Positions 48,721 to 58,537 of a stretch of DNA of 64,000 bases are shown one piece after another. How positions within the stretch are numbered: position 1 is the first letter of the stretch; the number at the start of each line of letters is the position of its first letter. The stretch covers positions 14,452,027-14,516,026 of the forward strand of contig NC_087068.1 of assembly GCF_963678635.1 (NCBI RefSeq), in the 5' to 3' direction. This stretch comes from Symsagittifera roscoffensis. Its lineage: Eukaryota; Xenacoelomorpha; Acoela; Convolutidae. The translations under genes were made by a program, and so were the position numbers. The notes under the pieces are model-generated. The model saw nothing but the letters and a program-made list of their open reading frames with translations. It had not been told where the DNA came from and made no database searches.

Positions 48721-50877
48721 GCACCTGGATCTGGGTAGTCTCTATTTAAAACCCGTTCAGGCTTTCAATTGTATTATTACTTCTGGCTTTTATCTGATTT
48801 TAATTATTTGATATTATCCACTAAGATTCGGTATTAAATCTCTAAAGCCCTATTATAAACACGGACTAGTTTTTCCGACCAATTTTATATCTGATCTCAT
48901 AAAAATTCGATCTCATAATAACTTCTCATTTACAATGTTCCTATAGATGTTTCGAGACCAGGAAAACAGAGTACGGACAAGATAAGTACTAGATTGAGAG
49001 TTTATCGGTTGATTGAGAAGGATATCGGATTGCTGCGCAAGCGGCACAAAATGTTCCAACAATATGCATTTAAAAACTACAAAATTTTTTTTCTTTATTT
49101 TCAAACTAAAATCGATGTCTGTACAAGGTGTGACGAGAAACAAAACGTACTGAAAGTTAGTGAATTAGGCATAATCGAGCTTTGCTCAAAAAACTAGCAA
49201 GCAAAAAATGGAGAAAAAAATTGAAAAAAGTTTTTTTTTACATTAAGTTTTTAAATTTTTTAGAAAAACTGAAAGACTTGTCTATAAAAGCACCAAGTAA
49301 TTTTCGAGTTACAGAAAACGAACGTTACTCGATCACTTTTTACGCTCGGAATGAGATCAAACCTGAAACATTTCAAACCCATTTTTCTCGACAGTGGAAA
49401 AAATTTCAAAATTTTTTTAACTATTGTTTGAATCACGGATGAAAAGGTTTTAAAATGATATATCAACGATTTTTTGTGGGACCTGAAAAAAATTGAAATT
49501 TCTTCCCCATTATAAATGCTAAAAACAACAAAATTTAGACACTTCTCAGCTGGTGCTACCAACGAGTCTCGAAAAAAACCTTGAAGACATCTCAATATAA
49601 CCTATACAAGAAATTATAATCAATTTTCAGATGGTTTAAAAATTTATGCATCAGTCATTATTTGCTATATCACCGTATTGTTTTGACAGCAATTTAGGCA
49701 ACTTTCATTTTTGCTCTATTTGACCAACAGAAAAAAAAAATATTTTGAAAGCAGTCGGGGCATAGTTTTCTGAAGTCGTTTTTAGAATGATCGGTTCAAA
49801 AGGTATCTCACAAGTGTACGTTCTCGAATAGCCAGAAAAAACGCAAAAATACCTCCCATTGCTAAGCCAACTTTTTAAAGTTGCTATTGAATTGATTTGA
49901 ACAGATAATATATTCGAACAACATCACACCATCCATTTTTTTTTATATTTTCAAGCTTGTTATTAGTTTTATGATATCATTGAAGCAGGAAACAAAATCG
50001 GTTGCAAAAAACTAGCCATCTGATTCTTACAAAAAAAACAGTTAAACTATTAACCCATAATTTTGATTTTTTTTTAGGTTTAATGGGAAAGTTTTGTTAA
50101 ATTAAATCAAAATATGCTTAAGACTAATAATTTTCTTAGCATTTTTGTGAAAAATCACTCTCTGGAAATTTTAACGACCACTAGCTTATACCAGACCTTT
50201 TGATGATTTCATTTGCCGAATATTAGTATTTTCTTAGATCAAAGTGTGTACAGTTTTCGTTTTCAACTCTTTAGATCAGAGTTAAAAGGTTTGTGCGGTC
50301 GGTAATAAAACACCAGGAAACCTAGCTAAGCAAGAGAGGTAGTGTGAAAGGATATATTATAAAAAATGTTTGCCCTCAATATTACTCTATCGTAACCAGC
50401 AGGCAAGTTTGAAGTTCGACAACCTGATAAGCTGACAAAAGAACGAGGTTGAGGAATAATCGGTGATACAAGATAGACGCTTGAACAAAAAAATCCGGCA
50501 ATAAGTTAATCAAAATTTCAGAACAGGTAAGCCTTACGCAATGGGCGAGAAAAAAAAATCAGCAGAAATGTCCGGTTTGCGACAGGCTCAAAGAAAGTCC
50601 AATCCTTATTGACTCTTATAGTTTAGGGTGTCAACTGAAGTCAAACAACTTATCCGTCAAAATTTTATCAGAGAAATTTTATAAAGCTGCCTCAAAATAG
50701 TTTGTTATGACACCTTGAGACGGAGAAGTTGAAACTCCTAGAAAGTATTTCAAGTCAAAGGTCTTTTTTGTGGCATTTAAAAATGGTGAACGTTTTTGTA
50801 TTATGAAAATAGATTTATGAGAAAAAGTAGACCAGCTACTGCAAGCAAAACATTATCATGAGCAAAATAGTCTGACT
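48721..50877. other. No gene recognised
   Basis: AT-rich, with frames up to about 110 codons, none with a recognisable motif. It ends at the BEL element's target duplication. Confidence 0.4.
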
Positions 50878-50882
50878 GATAG
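50878..50882. repeat. Target-site duplication GATAG (left of BEL element)
   Basis: GATAG directly precedes the left LTR and is repeated directly after the right LTR at 62253-62257. Five bases is the usual duplication for BEL/Pao integrases. Confidence 0.9.
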
Positions 50883-51331
50883 TATTCTGGCCTTTTTTAT
50901 AACTTATAAAAACAAGAAACAGAATCGGTTTAATTCAAGTGAATCAATAAACGGCGAATTTTAGTAATTTTTTATTGCACGGAATTAGCAACAACATTAC
51001 ACGTATCAAGTTAAAAAGTGGGCTTGTTCATGCCCTGATTTGTGTGATTTTTGTGTTTTTTCACAATGAGTTCATACTTAGTTCACGCAGTTTAATTAAC
51101 AGAAACTCAATTGCAAACCAATTTTGAACCGATTAAAATATTAGCATTTTATGTTCTGTCAGGTTCGGCTCAAATAGGATTCTCAAATGAAACGACTTAG
51201 GTGAGAATCGAACCCACGCCGAACTCCCCGGAATGCACTATGTATACGCTGAGCTATATAGCTGATATTGATAAGCAACTATACTGGCTTTATACTATAC
51301 TTTCATACTTTAATGCTATGTAGCATTAACA
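50883..51331 (-). repeat. 3' LTR of BEL element (449 bp)
   Basis: On the element strand it begins TGTTAATGCTACATAGC and ends CCAGAATA. It contains the pol stop codon near its start, a tRNA-like block, and AT-rich promoter-like sequence. It matches 61805-62252 nearly exactly. Confidence 0.95.
51201..51262 (-). promoter_or_regulatory. tRNA-like block with Pol III A and B boxes in the 3' LTR
   Basis: On the minus strand an A-box-like TAGCTCAGCG (51256-51247) is followed 32 bases later by GGTTCGATTCT (51214-51204), a B-box match. A 5-bp T stem (GTGGG with CTCAC) encloses a TTCGATT loop. The acceptor and anticodon stems do not pair properly, so it is not a functional tRNA. Confidence 0.6.
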
Positions 51332-54300
51332 TCCTCCACGCCCGAAGGAGCGAGAACCGGAACGAGCTTAACGAGCGGCCGAGTGTAGTTTCCGGAAACG
51401 GTCCTTAGGTTTGCGGAACGGGCGGTGTTGTCTTTGCCGTAGTTTAGCGACGTTATGCGTGCTAGTGGGTAGTGGCCCCTAGGGCTAGTGGATTCAACTA
51501 ACCACACCATATCTCCCGTTTTCAAAGAGTATTCGGGAGGAGCATGCCACTTAACTCTTTTATTGAGTATAGGGACATACTCACTTAACCATCGCTGCCA
51601 AATTGCGTTTGCGTACGACTGCGCACGGGCATAGCGCTTAGAGTGAGAACAGTTTTCACTCGACCTTAGAGACGGAAACGTTAGACTGTGCTGACCTAAG
51701 AGGAAATGATTCGGCGTCAAAGCCTCAAGACTATCGGGGTCGTCAGAAACGGGAGTGAGTGGACGGGCGTTTAGTGAACCTTCAACTAGGCACATGGTTG
51801 TGTTCAAAATCTCGTCAGTCAACTTTCTTGACCCTAAGATTGCATAAAACACACGCTTACAACTGCGCACTATTCGCTCCCATGCTCCACCTTGATGTGG
51901 TGCACTTGGCGGATTATACTTCCACTTAATGCCTTTGTGTACGAGCGACAGTGGAGCTTCTGCGTTCCAATTATTGATGCACAGAAGAAGCTCTTTCTCG
52001 GCTCCTACAAAGTTTGTTCCGTTGTCCGACCAAATTATTGAGGGTGTTCCTCGCCTAGAAATAAAGCGCTCGATAGCCATCACACATGAACTTGTGTCCA
52101 TGGATGGAACCAACTCAATGTGAATTGCGCGAGTCGTTAAGCAAGTAAATAGAAAACCCCAGCGTTTCTCGGAAGATCGACGAATGGTTACATGAAATGG
52201 TCCAAAATAATCGACGCCGCAGTTCGAGAACGGTGGCTGGCGGTAACCTAGACGCTCCGCGGGAAGGTCAGACATCATTGGAGTAACGGTTTTCGCTTTT
52301 CGCTTTCTACAGCACACGCAATGTGTTTCAATAGCTCTTAGTGCAGATCTTAAGCGTAGTACAACAAATTGCTGATGAATGACGGAACGAAGGTAGTCGA
52401 CTGACTGATGTTCATGCTTAATGTGATAAAAACGGAGAAACAATCGGATTAGGCGTTGGCGGCTATCCAAAATTATTGGATGGCGAGTTTCGAATGCGGT
52501 TGCAGAGAGACGTTGGATACGGCCGGTAGATCTAATTAAACCATTCGGCCCGATAAAAGGCGAATACGATGATATACGGCTCGACGTTTTCACATATTTT
52601 CCAGCTGCTAATTGTTTACTTTCAGCTGGGAATGACTCTAACTGCGAAAGTTGCAAAAGTTTTTCCTCTGAAATAACAAATTCTGCTGGATCAATTATGG
52701 CCTTATCTGGTGATCTGAAATGTCTATGCTTAGGTGAGAGTCTCAACATATATGCGACCAGTCGCTTTATCTTGGAGAACGAGCTATACTCTTCCCAAGG
52801 GAAGGCAAAGTCAGTCGAAACTGCAGTGCACAGAAAATTGGAAGAGACATCTAAACCCTCGTTTAGATCGTAGACCGGACCATCCAGGCGAATTTTGTCA
52901 GTAACTTCCCTATTTGGATTGAAAGGCCAATCAGAAGTTTTCAAAAAGGAAGGGCCGTTTACCCAACTGCTTTGCTTGAGGGAGTCAGCGGTAATACCTC
53001 TAGTTCCGGTGTCAGCGGGGTTGTCTCCACTCAAAACATGGAACCATTGGTCAATTGATGTTGACTCCAGAATCTCGGCTACTCGATTGGCTACAAACAC
53101 GGGCTGTTTGCTGGTCGAGTTCAACCACTGAAGGACTGTTGTGCTGTCAGTCCACATGAACACTTTGGAAATACTCAGTGTCAGAGCTTTCTCGATATCA
53201 TCCTTCAGGCGACTGGCAAGAAGTGCAGCCTGAAGTTCCAACTTCGGAATTGAAAGCATCTTCATCGGGGCTACTCTTGCTTTACCGAAAACAAACGCTA
53301 GTTGACATTTGGAACAGGCGTTTTTCTGAGCTCGAAGGAATGCTACAGAACAGAAAACGTCCAATGAGCTATCACCGAACATGTGCAGCTCAACCTCATC
53401 TACTGAGAAGTCAAAATAGCAACGAGGTATTTTGAGCTGCCCTAAAACTGGCAAGCCAGAGTGCCATTCAGTGAATCTGCGGCACAACTCAATTGTTAGT
53501 GGGTCGTTCCACTGTTGGCCACTCAATCTCCAGATATCTTTCAATAACAAACGTGCGCGTACGGTATATGGGGCGACAAGACCTATGGGGTCGAACACGG
53601 AGGACACAAAACTAAGGACCGATCGCTGCGTAACAGAGTCTTTGAGTTCGCGGTTGACTCCTCTGCTCACAACCAACGTATCGGTGACGTGGTCCCATTT
53701 GTGACCGAGAACATGCGATGCGGTTTCCGGATTAATCGCAGCGGTAATAATTTCCTTACTGTTGTTAGCGCTGGTCTTAGGGGGATTTAGTTTCGAAGAC
53801 AAACTGGGAACGTTGCTAATAAATTTTGTAAGATTAAACCCACCCAACTTAAGCAGTTCAACTAAACTGCGACTTAACCTTAAAGCAGTTTCTGGGTTTT
53901 TCACAGACCCAAGGTAGTCATCCATGTAAAAGTTGTTAAGCACGGCGCAAGCGGCATCGGTGTAACGATCTTGGTTATCGACGGCTGTTCGGCGAAGAGC
54001 ATAGTTAGCACATGTCGGAGAATCTTTCGCTCCAAATATATGCCTTGTATATTGAAATACACTCACATCTGATGTGGAGTCCTCCCGCCACAAAAAACGC
54101 AAGGAACGTTGATCGTTTTCTAGTAAGCCGACCTGCATAAACATGCCTTCGATATTTGCGGAAATTGCGTATTTGTGCTCTCGGAAGCGCATTAAAACGA
54201 ATAAAAGGTTCTGAAGCAGATCGGGGCCGACTAGAAGGGAGTTATTCAGTGAATTGCCGTGAAACCTAGATGCACCGTTTAAAACGCGCCGAACTTTGCC

Positions 54301-57012
54301 GGGTTTGTTCGGATTTAAAACTGGGTGGTGCGGTACGTACCATTCTCGGTCTGAACGGTTTTTTGAGTCGTGAGGGCTAACCAGGACCACGTAACCCTTC
54401 TCGACTTCACTTCGGATATCTGATGCGTATTGAGTTTTCAGGTTTAAATCTTTCTCTAGACGCTTTTCAAGAGACTTAAGCTGGACTAACGAAGCGTAAA
54501 AGTTATCGGAAAGATAAATATTGTCAGCAGCCCAGAGCATTCCGACAATATAACGACTGCCATCATGAATCGTGGTAGAGTCAAGAATTTTTTGTGCACG
54601 TTTATCAGCTGAGGAACGGGGATCAGCTTGTTTAAACGTGCCATACGACTCTAGCTCGTACCATTTCTTCACTTGGTCAGCAAGTGCTACGTCTTCAACA
54701 TTGCACTTGAAAGTGGTGGCTCGAACACCAATTGGTGATGGAAGTGGGCCACTGAGAACCCAGCCAATGGGCATACGGACAGCGACAGGAGTGTTTTGAT
54801 TTCGTCCTTGGAAGTATTCGAGAGGCTTGATTGCATGAAATACATCCTGCCCTAATATCATCTCAACGTCGGAATAGTTGTAGACAATAGGTTTAATTGG
54901 CTGTAGATGTGGAAACCTGTCTTGGAGAATGGTAACGTCAATGGTTTCGGAACCAACGCTCAAACTGTCTTTCACAAACGGCGTAACCCTAAACGAGTAT
55001 TCATGGTGGTCGAATTTGGCAAAAAAATTCACCTCAACTTGTTGCGTGGGAACGGATTCCGTCGAATTGAAGCCGTTTACCAGAATATCTAGCTGTTGGC
55101 CAGTTAAATTTAAACGCTGTGCTAGGCCCGCCGAGACCCATGAGTGGGTACAACAGGAATCGCACATTACAAGAGCAGTGGTCACATCTGTGTGTGAACT
55201 TATTTCCAATTGAAGCACAGGAAGGAGTCCCGTTAGTTTCTTGTAAGACGACGAACCGGCTACGTTCGATGACGAAGTTTGCGGCTTATTCCGGTTCGGC
55301 GGGGCGGTACTGTTTGAATTCGAATGGCTTGCATTATTGCTATTGTTTAACTCTTTGTTTGCAGACCTTACGCTGAAAATTTTCTCAGCACCATGTAACA
55401 AGACATTATGGGTGCTTTCACAACCAGGCTTAGTGCATTTGCGGGCTTTAGGGCATTTTCGGAACATGTGGTCAGGTTGAAAGCAAGCAAAACACAACCT
55501 ATTTTGTGCGGAGAATTGAGCTCGTTGAGTTGGGGTCTTTTTCTTAAACACAGAACAACTCCAGAGTGGGTGTTTACCATTGCACTGGAGGCACGGAGCA
55601 TAAATTGGTTTTTCAACTTTTGAAGCAGCGGCAAAATTTTTTGTAGGTGGTTTATGGAAACCAGTCTTTGGAGTCTCCTCAGGTCGTGACTTATTCTGAC
55701 TCACACGCATAAGTTCATGTGCCTCAGCCTTGTCGCGGAGCCTATCATTAAAATCTAAAACGGTTGGCTGTCTCCAACATTTCTTTACAGAGTGGAGAGA
55801 CCATGACTCTTTCATATTTGGAGGCAATTTTGAAATAACTTGATTCAAAACGGATGTACTCTTCAAGTCATACTCATATCCTAACGATTTTAAAACTGCG
55901 ACAAGACTGGATATACAGGAAGCGAAACTGATAATGCTTTCTGAATTGTGCATTTTGAGAGGTGGAAAATTCGAAAGTTTTTCAAGATGAGCTGCCACAA
56001 TCGTCTGTGGTTGTCCAAATTTCCTCTCTAGAGTTTTCAAAGCGTCCTTGTAGAATACTCCACTGTAAGCGAATTCGGCAATTGCATTCTTCGCTTTGCC
56101 TGAAAGGAGAGTTTTGAGATATGTCAATTTGACATCATCACTTAAAACTTTTGCATCGATTGCACTTTTGAACTGACCAAACCATTCAGGCCACTGCAAT
56201 GGATTTCCGTCGAAAGAAGACAATTTCCATTCAGGCAAGGGACCTTTCTGGCTCAGTGTCAAGATTTCAGCTAGATCTTGATTTGTGATTGGTTTACTGT
56301 TCGAGGACGTAAATGGGCCATATTGTTTGTTCTCATTTGTATAAGGCGCCATCAGCGGTTTTGAATAGATTGCGGCGTCTAAAGCTTTAGGATCACCGAC
56401 ATAAAAAGTTGTTCCTCCGCTAGAGAACGGTTGAACATTCGATGGCTGTGTGACATAATATGAGTTAGGGGAGAAGGTGACTGTTGGAGGATTTAGAGGA
56501 CCAACGTTAGTTGGTAAAAGCGGTTGGTACACAAAATTTGCGGAATTACTTGGGGAAAAGGTTTGTTGAGCAATGGGCATTGAGCTCGTCGGGATATTAG
56601 AATGATGAAAACTACTCTGCATCAAAGGGTTGTAGTTGTATAGGTTGGTCAAAGGTAGCTGTTCCTGTGGCTCATACGTACTGTTTAACTTTGGATTTGG
56701 CAAGCTGATACTTGTATTTGATTCATGAGGGACGTTAACATTCTGTGAGTTTATACAAGTGGTTTCGAAATAATCAGCAAATGGATGTGAGTTATTAATC
56801 ATCGTCAGATTTCTACTGAAAGGCGGTTCAATACTTGAAAATGACAAGAACTCGGAAGCTGGTTCCAGATTGACACTTTGGACTGGCGCCACGGGCTGAA
56901 CTATCTCCTGAGTTGGGAATTGAGTGTTCACCCAACTTCTTGTCCTGTCTTCCTCCGTTTGGTTCTCCTGAACGGCCATTGCCAATTTCGATCTGCTAAC
57001 GACGAAGTTCAC
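51316..57012 (-). CDS. pol: BEL/Pao Gag-Pol polyprotein (Gag core, protease, RT, RNase H, integrase)
   Basis: 1,898 codons counted from 57012; the first ATG is codon 12 (56979). Domains in order: a Pro/Asn/Ser-rich linker (1-250); a DUF1759-type Gag core from W262 to about 430; Cys/His knuckles at 474-535; a DUF1758-type aspartic protease with D618-S-C; RT at about 860-1100 with Y-M-D-D at 1029-1032; an RNase H-like region with D1214, E1259 and D1289; an integrase zinc region (H1530/H1533 with C1565-C1568) and a core with D1601, D1663 and E1712. RT motif A reads S-A-N-I-E-G at 951-956, so the catalytic Asp is Asn953. The frame is shifted +1 from gag, and the last residues and stop lie in the 3' LTR. 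In many BEL elements gag and pol form one ORF. Confidence 0.92.
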   Translation of the reverse strand: MNFVVSRSKLAMAVQENQTEEDRTRSWVNTQFPTQEIVQPVAPVQSVNLEPASEFLSFSSIEPPFSRNLTMINNSHPFADYFETTCINSQNVNVPHESNTSISLPNPKLNSTYEPQEQLPLTNLYNYNPLMQSSFHHSNIPTSSMPIAQQTFSPSNSANFVYQPLLPTNVGPLNPPTVTFSPNSYYVTQPSNVQPFSSGGTTFYVGDPKALDAAIYSKPLMAPYTNENKQYGPFTSSNSKPITNQDLAEILTLSQKGPLPEWKLSSFDGNPLQWPEWFGQFKSAIDAKVLSDDVKLTYLKTLLSGKAKNAIAEFAYSGVFYKDALKTLERKFGQPQTIVAAHLEKLSNFPPLKMHNSESIISFASCISSLVAVLKSLGYEYDLKSTSVLNQVISKLPPNMKESWSLHSVKKCWRQPTVLDFNDRLRDKAEAHELMRVSQNKSRPEETPKTGFHKPPTKNFAAASKVEKPIYAPCLQCNGKHPLWSCSVFKKKTPTQRAQFSAQNRLCFACFQPDHMFRKCPKARKCTKPGCESTHNVLLHGAEKIFSVRSANKELNNSNNASHSNSNSTAPPNRNKPQTSSSNVAGSSSYKKLTGLLPVLQLEISSHTDVTTALVMCDSCCTHSWVSAGLAQRLNLTGQQLDILVNGFNSTESVPTQQVEVNFFAKFDHHEYSFRVTPFVKDSLSVGSETIDVTILQDRFPHLQPIKPIVYNYSDVEMILGQDVFHAIKPLEYFQGRNQNTPVAVRMPIGWVLSGPLPSPIGVRATTFKCNVEDVALADQVKKWYELESYGTFKQADPRSSADKRAQKILDSTTIHDGSRYIVGMLWAADNIYLSDNFYASLVQLKSLEKRLEKDLNLKTQYASDIRSEVEKGYVVLVSPHDSKNRSDREWYVPHHPVLNPNKPGKVRRVLNGASRFHGNSLNNSLLVGPDLLQNLLFVLMRFREHKYAISANIEGMFMQVGLLENDQRSLRFLWREDSTSDVSVFQYTRHIFGAKDSPTCANYALRRTAVDNQDRYTDAACAVLNNFYMDDYLGSVKNPETALRLSRSLVELLKLGGFNLTKFISNVPSLSSKLNPPKTSANNSKEIITAAINPETASHVLGHKWDHVTDTLVVSRGVNRELKDSVTQRSVLSFVSSVFDPIGLVAPYTVRARLLLKDIWRLSGQQWNDPLTIELCRRFTEWHSGLPVLGQLKIPRCYFDFSVDEVELHMFGDSSLDVFCSVAFLRAQKNACSKCQLAFVFGKARVAPMKMLSIPKLELQAALLASRLKDDIEKALTLSISKVFMWTDSTTVLQWLNSTSKQPVFVANRVAEILESTSIDQWFHVLSGDNPADTGTRGITADSLKQSSWVNGPSFLKTSDWPFNPNREVTDKIRLDGPVYDLNEGLDVSSNFLCTAVSTDFAFPWEEYSSFSKIKRLVAYMLRLSPKHRHFRSPDKAIIDPAEFVISEEKLLQLSQLESFPAESKQLAAGKYVKTSSRISSYSPFIGPNGLIRSTGRIQRLSATAFETRHPIILDSRQRLIRLFLRFYHIKHEHQSVDYLRSVIHQQFVVLRLRSALRAIETHCVCCRKRKAKTVTPMMSDLPAERLGYRQPPFSNCGVDYFGPFHVTIRRSSEKRWGFLFTCLTTRAIHIELVPSMDTSSCVMAIERFISRRGTPSIIWSDNGTNFVGAEKELLLCINNWNAEAPLSLVHKGIKWKYNPPSAPHQGGAWERIVRSCKRVFYAILGSRKLTDEILNTTMCLVEGSLNARPLTPVSDDPDSLEALTPNHFLLGQHSLTFPSLRSSENCSHSKRYARAQSYANAIWQRWLSEYVPILNKRVKWHAPPEYSLKTGDMVWLVESTSPRGHYPLARITSLNYGKDNTARSANLRTVSGNYTRPLVKLVPVLAPSGVEDVNAT

Positions 57013-57649
57013 AAATTTCAGAGGCGTCTTCCAGATATTCAGCCTCTTCGATAGTTGCTTCAGCTAGCTTTTGACGGCTTTCCTCTACAACCACATCAAG
57101 ATCAAGTTGACCCTTCATCGACTGAATCTGGATCTCTTGCTTTTTCAAACGAAGCTTAGCCTCTACTTGGCGTTCAACTTCCTCGCGTCTAATTTTTGCA
57201 AGGGCTGCTTCTCTTCGATGCTCACTCGAAGTCATTGATGCAATCTTAGAACGCTGTGAAAGGGGTTTCTTGGAACGGACGGATTCGCTTGGCGTTGGGG
57301 TTCGTGCAGTTGCTACCTGGTCCTCTTGATGTTTAATTTGAAAGTAATTTTTAGCTAGATCTAATACATCGTCATGTTTTGCAGTGGTAGATCCTAGGTA
57401 AAACTCAAGTTGATTTATTGTTTCAGCAGCGTTGTTGCTGTGCATAGACAAAGATTTAAGCTCATCATTTTTCTCAATAATTTTTTGTAAGCAAATGCTA
57501 GATTTTTCTATGTACGTTTCAATTTTAGCTGGTCTATCATTCGCACTTATATATTCCGTAATTTTGGCATGGTAATCGAAAAAATTTGTTTCTAACTCTT
57601 TCCTGGCAAGATAAATTTTGTTTAGCTTCTGGCCGAGATCAAGCTCCAT
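56996..57649 (-). CDS. gag: BEL/Pao N-terminal Gag (coiled coil)
   Basis: A 217-residue ORF with ATG at 57649. The first 110 residues are helical and fit the N-terminal part of BEL Gag proteins. Residues 145-200 are a Glu/Lys/Arg/Gln-rich probable coiled coil. It lacks the Gag core and knuckles, which are in the next frame. The pol frame is open for about 70 nt upstream of the gag stop, so a +1 shift in that window would fuse the two. Whether the shift is programmed or a mutation cannot be told from one copy. Confidence 0.75.
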   Translation of the reverse strand: MELDLGQKLNKIYLARKELETNFFDYHAKITEYISANDRPAKIETYIEKSSICLQKIIEKNDELKSLSMHSNNAAETINQLEFYLGSTTAKHDDVLDLAKNYFQIKHQEDQVATARTPTPSESVRSKKPLSQRSKIASMTSSEHRREAALAKIRREEVERQVEAKLRLKKQEIQIQSMKGQLDLDVVVEESRQKLAEATIEEAEYLEDASEICELRR

Positions 57650-57958
57650 TTTGAAATATATTTGTTTCTAAATAAGAGCAAAAAAAAGTAGTGTCGGTTG
57701 ACGGAATCAAACTAGAGTCAATTCAAGTAGCCGCGTCCTATACCGAACGAGAGGATCCTCGCAAGACCCCTACAATTCTCGTTGCCTACGGAACAGAAGG
57801 ACAACAAACTACAAGATTGAAAATAAAGATGAATTTAACTAATCAAAAAAAAATCAAGGTTTATAATGCTTAACAAATGTTAAATATTCTTCGACTGTTG
57901 TCATTTGTGAAATCTTTTGCTTATCTGCTTTTCTTTTCCTTGAACTTGGTCGACGACT
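57650..57958. other. Spacer between extra ORF and gag
   Basis: 309 bp without a convincing frame on the element strand. A 60-codon plus-strand frame here is probably chance. Confidence 0.5.
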
Positions 57959-58501
57959 TTAAATTTTATTGATAAGTTCGGACAGATTGGGGAAGTAACG
58001 TCGAATGATTCTCAAATTTTTTATTTCTAAAAACGCCGGAGGATGAATTAATTTAAGCTTACGAATTAGTTCTTTATTGCTAGCTTTTCTTTTTGATATT
58101 AAATGTTTGGTCACATTAATTGTTAATATTCCTGTTTCAACCAAACGTCGGTAAATATTAGGGGTATTTTGACGGTGTACGTAAATAATGGCTGATGTTT
58201 TGTTTTTATATTCTTTTAAAATTTTAATCAGACTTTCTGGTGTAAGTGGGTTATCGTTGTTTGATCTATGCTTGCTCAATGAATTATTTATAACATCGTG
58301 CCAAATTATAAAGTTTTTCTCTATCATACATTTTGGGGAATTGCTTAAAAGATATTGAACAGTCTTTCGCCGGTTATTTGCATTCAAATTAAAGCCTAAA
58401 CCTGGAACTGCTTTAAAAGTGTCGTCGAGGCGTTTTTGTAGAGTTAATGGTAATGTATTTACGGAGTGATGGAGAGAACTCGCAGCAATGATGAACACCA
58501 T
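57959..58501 (-). CDS. Extra ORF ahead of gag in the BEL element, function unknown
   Basis: ATG at 58501 gives 180 residues; the frame is open 12 codons further through a TTG and is then closed by TGA. The start MVFIIAASSLHHSVNTLP looks like a short signal peptide or hydrophobic N-terminus. The rest is basic, with I-I-W-H-D-V-I-N-N around residue 72 and N-T-P-N-I-Y-R-R around 114. I have an unverified impression of SGNH-like proteins carried by invertebrate repeats (W-H-D-x-x-N-N might correspond to a block III), but there is no GDS motif. The position between 5' LTR and gag is unusual, since envelope-like genes lie behind pol. It could be a captured gene. Confidence 0.55.
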   Translation of the reverse strand: MVFIIAASSLHHSVNTLPLTLQKRLDDTFKAVPGLGFNLNANNRRKTVQYLLSNSPKCMIEKNFIIWHDVINNSLSKHRSNNDNPLTPESLIKILKEYKNKTSAIIYVHRQNTPNIYRRLVETGILTINVTKHLISKRKASNKELIRKLKLIHPPAFLEIKNLRIIRRYFPNLSELINKI

Positions 58502-58537
58502 TGAGAGTGATAAGCGATACGATTGTTTTAATAGCAA

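Noticed and set aside
51929-55634. Plus-strand frames of 60-94 codons opposite the BEL pol gene
   Set aside because: They are shadows of the long minus-strand coding frame.
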